Of a stretch of 27,509 bases of DNA, positions 20,950-27,509 are shown one piece after another. The position numbers and the translations under genes were made by a program. Source of the DNA: Elysia marginata (Eukaryota > Mollusca > Gastropoda > Plakobranchidae); contig BMAT01011409.1 in assembly GCA_019649035.1 (NCBI GenBank), positions 201,229 to 228,737 of the forward strand. The letters run 5' to 3'. A model generated the notes under the pieces. It was given only the letters and a program-made list of their open reading frames with translations, searched no databases and was not told where the DNA came from. The first letter of the stretch is position 1; every line of letters starts with the position of its first letter.

Positions 20950-22779
20950 TCAACGGCCTTCCAGTTCATATTCGACTCAAGTTGTCGGGGTTTTTGCTCA
21001 TCACACCCCTCCCCTCACCTGCCAATCGCTGACCATAGAGAAAAAAATGTTTAGGTTGAAAAAAAAACCACTTTTTTACACCGTATGTGAATTTTACAGA
21101 CATACGGAATAACTTTTCTGGAGAAAGGTGTTTAAAAGATCTAAAACAAAATATCAATAAAGCACCAATAGGACAGGCGCTAAATACACTTTTACCGCCC
21201 GAAATACTAAACCATATATCCATGCTTTTTAGGAGGTTCGGCGGTAAGTTCTAGCAGTTTTACTCTATTACAAAATTTCCATCTGATGTTACTTCGTATA
21301 CTAAAACCACCCACAACCAATCTCTGGCTTGACCGGTGAATCTACCGTCCATCTTTCTCTACTCTCCAGGCGCATGACGACATGCAGAATGAGATTTAAG
21401 TGAAAACAAGAGTGGCAGTCTTTTTTGAAAATCAATACCTAATTAATCTATAGTGTCTTTTGTATTCTATAATTTATGTGTCCTATTAACATAATCATGT
21501 CTCTTACTTTTACTAAGAATTAAAAATCTTCAAGAAAACAAAACAATGAAGCTAAATAAAAGTTTTGCCTCCGATACAAATCTGTCGCGTCAAAATCAAA
21601 ACATTATATTCAAGCGGGTTATTTCATTCTCTTTATAGTTTTGTATTTTGCATACAGACCTTCGCAAACAAATAGGCATAAGCCCCCATTAATGATTAAA
21701 TTCTCACTGCGATCGAACCCAAGGAAGTTATGCTACTCCTCAACAAGCACGCTTTTGGCTATTCTTTCTAAAATGTCGTTGTTGTGATTGTTCTTGTTTT
21801 TGTTGTTTTGCTCCTTGTGTTATTAGTTTTTGTTCATTAATTGAATATCTTCTTTTCATCTTTAGAGAGGGACGATATCGGTACATTAATACTTTTTTTT
21901 TTTACAAAAAGTAAAGAGGTCCTGTGAAAGTCGGGCCCTTAAGGTATTTTACACTATTTACTTTTATTTTATATGCATAAATGATTTATGGCGACACAAA
22001 AGTTTAATCTATGTGTTTTGCCCATTATGAACTATATTAATATTCATTTGGATGCTTTTAATAACAATTACCCACGAACTAGCGGGCCCCCAAATAGCGT
22101 TGTTACATTGCCAACGAGAGATCTTCCTAATTTTTTGCATAACCTTGCCAGATTGTACTTTGTGTTGGCATGGTCATAATTATCTTACTTCATATATATT
22201 TTCGTCTCCATGACACTTAACTTCCATTAAGACTGGAACAGAACACACATTTTTTTCCTATCACCCAAAGATTCTCTTCATCGTGACTGTATTATCCAGA
22301 CCCAACTATACACCTTTCAGCAAATTTAATTTCGTTTGCTCCATGAGAAAATAAATCTTCCTTACATCCATAATCAAAATGTTCGGATATTATCATTTTA
22401 AAAAAGTGAAGCTATTAAATTTTGTTCTCTAGACTTTAATATCAATCTGGATTTAGATAAGCTTAAGCTCAATTGTTGTTGTCCGACAAATATCTGCTTT
22501 CGTATTGGGAAGTAAACATAAAAAATGTGTTTTAAAAATTCATTTTCTATAGAAATCTCTAATTACTTTATTGTGCCTTTTTACAGCAGCTCAATTATGA
22601 CCTGTTACAAAGCATTGAAAAGAGCTTCTTTGTGTTACTTCAAAGAGTTAAAGCCTATAGCCACTCACGTTTAATGTGATTTGACAAATTTTTATCTGTA
22701 AATCTGTTTCAAAAGAATTGTATTTTGGAATAATTGAAGTTCGTCAAAAGGGAGAAAAGTTGGATTTAAGATAGTGGTT
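20950..22779. other. Non-coding DNA, no gene recognised
   Basis: Apart from the tRNA-like segment near 21706-21765, nothing is identifiable. Frames at 20966-21223 (minus) and 21988-22179 (plus) are short and of unknown character. Confidence 0.45.
21706..21765 (-). other. Possible tRNA-like (SINE head) relic
   Basis: On the minus strand a B-box-like gggttcgatcgcagtgag (about 21703-21720) follows an A-box-like tagccaaaagcgtgcttg (about 21744-21761) by roughly 25 nt. This is the order and spacing of an internal pol III promoter. The A box is imperfect and no cloverleaf was confirmed. A decayed SINE head is more likely than a functional tRNA, and chance is possible. Confidence 0.22.
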
Positions 22780-22939
22780 CTTTTTCCTTATCTCCCACCC
22801 TCTTCTCCTACTCCTTCTATATGCCTTTCTCTCTTTGTTTCTTTCTTTCCGTCTCTCTTCCTTGTCTTTCTCATATCTTGTCAGTATCCACCCCCCACCC
22901 TGTCACTATCTCTGTCTCTGTTTCTTTCTCCTCTATCTA
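22780..22939. repeat. Pyrimidine-rich tract
   Basis: About 160 bp of C/T-rich sequence with degenerate CT and CTTT units and a C7-interrupted run, ending in tctatctag. The complementary strand is a purine tract. No coding sequence. Confidence 0.85.
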
Positions 22940-24404
22940 GAGTTGTCTAGGATGTCAGCTAATGATTTAAAACTGAACGAGACAAAAAAAACGAAATCAT
23001 TGTTATTATAACACTGGCTAAATTATTAAATTAAATCTACCTTCAGTTAAAATTCGCAACAAAAAGAAGATAACACTTTCGACCTCTGTTAAAAATTTAT
23101 GCAATATTTTTATTTGGATTCTACTCCAAAAATGGATCAACATAAATATTTCAGATTGAAGTAGAAGTAATTTAGAACTCAGTATCATTTCTCAAATAAG
23201 GTCCTTTTTAACCACTGGTTTCACTCAGATACTCGTTTGCTCCCGTGTATCATCCAAATTTGTTTACTTGCAATTTATTGTTAGCTTGGCTTCCAGACAC
23301 CTAACTCAATAAAATTCAACAATAAAATCCAAAACAATGCCTCAAGGTGTGTAAACAGTTACGAAAATACAACACGTTATCCATGTGCTTAACTATCTGA
23401 ATTAACTGCCTGTCATCTCGAGGGCTCATTCCAAAATTGCAACAATAAATTTTCATTGTAACAACACTCATACATTTTCTAAATGCCTCAAAGGCTTTGT
23501 TGTATATTGCAATCCTTTTAGAGTCTTGTATTATTCATCTAGAATTTTCATTGTCCAACGAAGGTTTGGTCTTTGGTTTACCTTTGTAAATCATTGTTCC
23601 TTTATCTGGAGCAACCCTCCCGAACAAATGAAAAATGCCCAATCAACTTCATGTTTTAAATTACCTTTAAAAATCCATCTTTTCAATCTGTGCTATAATT
23701 TTAACTGAGATAAAGTGTTGCAAAATGCAGCAACTGCAACAATGTCTTACATATTTTAATATATTTATGTCCTTATATCGCACTGTGATGTTTTACGTAA
23801 AAACGAGCGTAAAGCGCTAAACAGGTTAAGACAGTCATTTTTTCACCCGTGCTTTTTTCACACTTTTCTCTTTTATCTCTCTCTCTCTTTCTCTCCGTCA
23901 TCCTCTCCCAAACTAAACAACTGGTTTTTATTTTCAGAATACTGTAAACATTTGGAAAGTTTCGTTTTTTTTCTTCATACCATGATCTTGTATATTACCA
24001 CACGTTCCGCAACGGTTACAAAGTTGGAAATCTGGAAATGAAAATACATTAAGATAAGTTTACGTCCCGTTTTCGTCCCAGACTGATGCTAGTAAGCAGT
24101 AAGCACTGAGTTGAACGCCTTTCGCCTGCTGGTGGTGACGTGCGTCTCTAGCTGTCTTACGCTGGCCTCAGAATGTTTATAGAAGTGCCTGTGTCAACAC
24201 ACTTGTGATCTCCCTTACTTAAATACAACTCGTTTTAGATCTAGACGAGAAAATTGATTAGATTAATAAGGAACACCACAAATAAACGGTTGGCTACAGT
24301 ACTTACATTTCGTGACCTGTGACTACGTGCTTATCTGGATTTTGCAACGGTGGAGGGTAAACAACAGCTGACTTTAGCGCAGACAGGAAAGACTGCTACA
24401 TTAT
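22940..24404. other. Non-coding DNA, no gene recognised
   Basis: Nothing coding is supported. A (TC)n stretch occupies about 23862-23908. A sequence with AGCGCT-type symmetry lies at 23776-23823, distantly reminiscent of the SINE tail at 12884-12920. A 21-bp imperfect palindrome around tagatctaga lies at 24230-24250. Confidence 0.45.
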
Positions 24405-24485
24405 GACTACTACTTCTACTACTACTACTACTACTATTACTACTACTACTACTACTATTGCTGCTGCTGCCTATGCTGCTACTTC
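24405..24485. repeat. (CTA)n with a short (CTG)n segment
   Basis: Around fifteen CTA/ACT units with a few interruptions run into gctgctgctgc and a further gctgct. A trinucleotide microsatellite without a supported reading frame. Confidence 0.95.
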
Positions 24486-24718
24486 AGAAATTCAAGTTAT
24501 TTTTTTCATCGCTGGAAGTCAAATAAAAAATGCTGATCTTGCAACAGAGAAAACCTGAAGTTAAAAAACCCAAGTCATGTTTCCTCATCAAATAGGATTA
24601 GTAGACATTTGAAGACATCTTGTTACTAGATCATCAGGGAAAGAAATGCGATTCTTCAGTCCCAATATAGCGTGGGTGGTTCAATAGTGTTAGAAAAAAC
24701 TATATGAGAGAAAAAAGT
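24486..24718. other. Non-coding spacer
   Basis: AT-rich sequence between two microsatellites. Nothing recognised. Confidence 0.5.
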
Positions 24719-24925
24719 GATAGAGAGAGGGAGACAGAGACGCACAGAGATCGATAGATAGACAGATAGAGAGATAGAGAAAAACAGACGAATAGACAGA
24801 CAGACAGAGACAGAGAGAGGGAGAGAAAGAAAGAGAGAGAAAGAGAGAGGGAGAGAAAAAGAAAGAGAGAGAGAGAGAGAAACACACAAAGACAGACAGA
24901 CAGCAGACAGACAGACAGACAGAGA
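24719..24925. repeat. (GA)n / (GACA)n purine-rich microsatellite
   Basis: About 200 bp of mixed GA, GATA and GACA units, with several cores (for example 24864-24880 and 24890-24922). The antisense strand yields three overlapping Leu/Ser-rich frames, all artefacts. Confidence 0.96.
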
Positions 24926-25217
24926 ATTTCAAAAAGATAGAATGCCAACAACAGAGACAATGAACAAGACAGAAAGGTTTAGTTTGGCGATTTCAAATTT
25001 ACATAAACTTTAAAAAATGTAGAAACGTGATTAAGACAAATACAAACTAGAAAAAATAGTTGGGTGAAATGTAGAGGAGTGTACACATAGAGGAGGAACA
25101 ATAGGAGTGATAGAAGCAGAGAATGTAGAAGGATACAGTTACCCTTATAAAGTTAGCACATAAAAGATTGTGATACAATACATATAACTCTTCAACTTAT
25201 AATTGCCACTTCAAAAA

Positions 25218-25292
25218 AACAACAACAACCGAGCAGCAGCAACAGCAGTTTAAGTAGTAGTGGTAGTGGTAGTAGTAGTAGTAGTTGTAGTG

Positions 25293-25384
<92 letters not shown>

Positions 25385-25394
25385 TATGGTGGTG

Positions 25395-25426
<32 letters not shown>

Positions 25427-25480
25427 GGCAGTAGTAGTAGTGATAGTAGTAGTAGTGGTAGTAGAAGTACCAGTAGTAAT
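25218..25480. repeat. (TAG)n trinucleotide microsatellite
   Basis: An interrupted TAG/TGG/TAC array has a near-pure core at about 25292-25383. It is preceded by CAA/CAG units and followed by GTT/GTA units to about 25575. Depending on frame it reads as poly-Val on the plus strand or as poly-Thr or poly-Tyr on the minus strand. None of these should be called a protein. Confidence 0.97.
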
Positions 25481-25539
25481 AGAAGTTGATTTGTTGTTGA
25501 TGAAGTATTTGTTGTAGTAGTAGCAGCAGAAGCAAGTGT

Positions 25540-26050
25540 AGAAGTAATCGACTTGTTGTTGTTGTTGATGATGTTGTTTTAGTTTTCGAATAGAACTACC
25601 ATTATCGTTTTGAAATAGTGCTACTAATAGTAGTAGGGGTAGCAAAATTGTAACAGCTGCAGTTGTATCAGATACAGTAACAAAGAAAAAAATTATGTAT
25701 TTGATACCGAATTTCGTTGGAACAAGTTCGAAAACTAGGATAGATTTTGATTGATGGGATATATTCGTCACACTCAAGATTGAGGTATTAGTACAAATTT
25801 TATAAATGTTGTACACATTGGATACAGAGAGGATAATCTGCGTTATGGGTGCACACACTCGGCACGGGTAGTCGATGAAAACAAAAAAATTGGTCAACAA
25901 GTAAACAGTGGAATAAAATGACGGATTCACGGTACTTACCAAGTGAATGTCTTCGAATCGATTCATGTCAATAGTTTCTCTCTTCAAAAGTCGAAAAAAT
26001 ATTGGCAACTTTTGTGTGTGTAGACAAAGCCTACTTTGGGCACTCTATGA
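25540..26050 (-). other. Long open minus-strand stretch with a consensus donor
   Basis: Upstream of the trinucleotide repeat, one minus-strand frame stays open for about 500 bp (from a stop near 26050 down to about 25540). It has an in-frame ATG at about 25964-25966 (MNRFEDIHL). Directly after this ATG-led peptide comes CTTG|GTAAGT, a strong donor match with the cut near 25942/25941. One reading is a short first exon followed by an intron that happens to be open. The other is a single degraded membrane protein: the translation past the donor has hydrophobic segments and an F-x-x-x-VSD-x-x-x-x-V-x-I-LL pattern, loosely like the TM2 region of class A receptors. I cannot decide between these, and neither is strongly supported. 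Confidence 0.2.
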
Positions 26051-27181
26051 GGGGGTTCGGCTGTGTTCGTTATTTAAAGATTAAGAATAGAGAGCGTTAT
26101 GTCTTTTCACATTATACTATCTTCCGTTTTAGTCAGGTTCATTCTTCTCTCTAAATCAAATGGTATTCTGCTAAACGTTTTTCATCTTACCATAAGAAAT
26201 GGAATTTGTGCTTTTGTTTGGCAGCATTTTTTCGTTGTACGTAAGTATAAAACCGTTTTTCATGCTACCACAATAATTCAATATGACACCCACAAAACGT
26301 GTATGTTACAAAACATTTCAATTTTTTTTTAAACATTGAAAATCAAGAAGGGAATATCTTATGTGCAAACGTGCAGTATCGAATAGACCTCATGAGCCGG
26401 GGAACACAAAAGTAAGGTAACGTAGACCTGAATACGCTTTCCTCACAAAGAAAATCGCAAAACCCAGTACGATAAACAAAGGTCTATTGAGAGAGTGGTA
26501 ATCCATCACATTAAGTCAGAAAGTTCCGCTGAAAAGAAGCCGGTATTCACTACAGCACCGTGGTCTTAAAGTAAGAATCAGGCTCTCTGAAGCTGGACAA
26601 TGCCTCTGAAAAAGGGCCCCAGCAATATCTTATGCCACTTGTGACCGCCTTTGGTCGTGTACGTACAGCTTTGGCGTATTCATTTTATTTACTTTTCCAA
26701 TCTCTACACTGATTGACAATGTTAAAATTTCGCTCTTAACAGAGCGGTATTTTGGATTCGCCTACATTTTGCCAGAATGATAGCTTTATATAAACCAACA
26801 GCTGGTGTCTTTAATTATATTCTCTGAAGAGAATAATTTTTTCGGGTCAATTCTTTTATTAGCGTTAATTCAAGGACCATCAAATATAACAAACATCTGC
26901 AGGAAATGAGCTTCTCAGAAAGCTACCTCGCACGTTTCAGCAATAATTTTGAGTCAAACAAAGGAAATATTTCTCAAATTTTCTTGTAATTTAGAAGTCG
27001 GATACTTTTTTCAGCCTCTAAGATGCACACTCGTTTTTTGAGACAACCCAGAATAGGCTATCTCTCTTTTTCTTCCTTGCTATGCATACCTTTGTGCTTC
27101 ACCCACAGAAATCTAAAAATAGGCTAGAACAGGCGATTCTTCTTCCCGATTGGCTCCTATCTTGTGAGGATAAGAGAGAGG
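26051..27181. other. Non-coding DNA, no gene recognised
   Basis: AT-rich. A 77-codon frame at 26099-26332 (+) is hydrophobic by composition and unassigned. No RNA gene or repeat was identified. Confidence 0.45.
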
Positions 27182-27322
27182 GCGATGGCGCAGAAGTGTT
27201 GGCAGCTTAGTCGTGAGGCCCACACTCGCTGCGCAGCCGATACAAGGCTTATAGTAGGTTTTTCGCTAGAGAGTGGGGGCTGCCTGTGCGTGTAGTAAAA
27301 TTATGTTGAAAAAAAAAACGCT
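27182..27322 (+). other. Possible SINE relic with A-run
   Basis: The segment is less AT-rich than its surroundings. It starts with an A-box-like tggcgcagaagtgttggcagc (about 27186-27206) and ends just before a 10-base A run (27309-27318). I could not find a convincing B box. This fits a decayed short interspersed element, but the evidence is thin. Confidence 0.22.
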
Positions 27323-27354
27323 TGGGGGTTGAGGTTTGTGTGTGTGTGAGGGGG

Positions 27355-27406
27355 TGATGATAATAATAATAATATTAATAAAAAATAATAACAATAATAA
27401 TGTTAA

Positions 27407-27450
<44 letters not shown>
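27355..27450. repeat. (AAT)n microsatellite
   Basis: Interrupted AAT/ATA units with a pure core at about 27409-27449. A TG run (27337-27348) and a G5 run precede it. Confidence 0.97.
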
Positions 27451-27451
<1 letters not shown>

Positions 27452-27509
27452 TACTTAATATTAATAACCCCTAATCCGCAGATGCAGTGGACCGTTACGC
27501 CTGACTGCT

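Noticed and set aside
21361-21399. Acceptor-like tctactctccag followed by nine codons and a stop
   Set aside because: Too short to tell from chance, with no partner exon identified.
23776-23823. AGCGCT-type sequence similar to the SINE tail
   Set aside because: Similarity is limited to a short palindromic core and no tRNA-like head is nearby.
24656-24960. Three overlapping minus-strand Leu/Ser/Phe-rich frames resembling membrane proteins
   Set aside because: All arise from GA/GACA microsatellite sequence read in antisense; hydrophobicity comes from CTC/TCT codons.
25250-25535. Open frames of poly-Val (plus) and poly-Thr or poly-Tyr (minus) over the TAG repeat
   Set aside because: They are translations of a trinucleotide microsatellite with no stop in those frames, so they do not indicate a homopolymeric protein.
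1-27509. Bacterial or phage gene cluster
   Set aside because: There are no ribosome-binding sites, no dense coding and no recognisable prokaryotic proteins, while the one confident exon has spliceosomal intron borders.

Overview
This window looks like nuclear DNA of an invertebrate animal, most plausibly a mollusc and perhaps a gastropod. By eye it is about two-thirds A+T. It has almost no continuous coding sequence and many long microsatellites, and it carries a tRNA-derived SINE and one clear animal-type exon with consensus splice sites. No bacterial or viral gene organisation is present: no operons, no ribosome-binding-site-led ORF chains, no rRNA and no CRISPR array. The phylum call is an inference from style; the animal-intron interpretation rests on the exon.

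The only confidently coding piece is a 68-bp exon at 17812-17879 (+). It encodes a conserved segment of the N-terminal extracellular domain of an anion-type Cys-loop receptor, most like GABA-A receptor beta/LCCH3-type subunits. It has a pyrimidine-rich acceptor, a GTAAGT donor, and the length and phases (1 then 0) that I recall for exon 3 of animal GABA-A/glycine receptor genes. I could not find its neighbouring exons, so much or all of the rest of the window may be intron or flank of this gene.

Layout. 1-2262: (GA)n start, an unassigned 224-codon open frame, a CpG-rich block, and a CT/CTAT microsatellite. 2263-9668: AT-rich non-coding DNA with an inverted repeat, a cluster of TCTAGA/AGATCT-type palindromes and one weak candidate terminal exon. 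9669-10973: GA and GATA microsatellites. 12187-12430: a possible MADF-domain (Adf-1-like) remnant between two 14-bp direct repeats. 12872-13181: a tRNA-derived SINE on the minus strand. 16020-16935: about 900 bp of degenerate TATC repeat. 17812-17879: the receptor exon, followed by a presumed intron. 20906-20949: a 12-bp CpG-containing minisatellite. 22780-25480: several CT, CTA, GA/GACA and TAG microsatellites. 25540-26050: a long open minus-strand stretch with a consensus donor inside it. 27182-27450: a possible SINE relic and an (AAT)n tract.

No set of genes here works together as a system, and I see no convincing previously undescribed system. The points most worth following are the receptor exon and its missing partners, the MADF-like remnant, the SINE, and a few orphan open frames. 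Most long open frames in the window come from low-complexity repeats (poly-Val, poly-Thr, poly-Tyr, Leu/Ser) and should not be read as genes.
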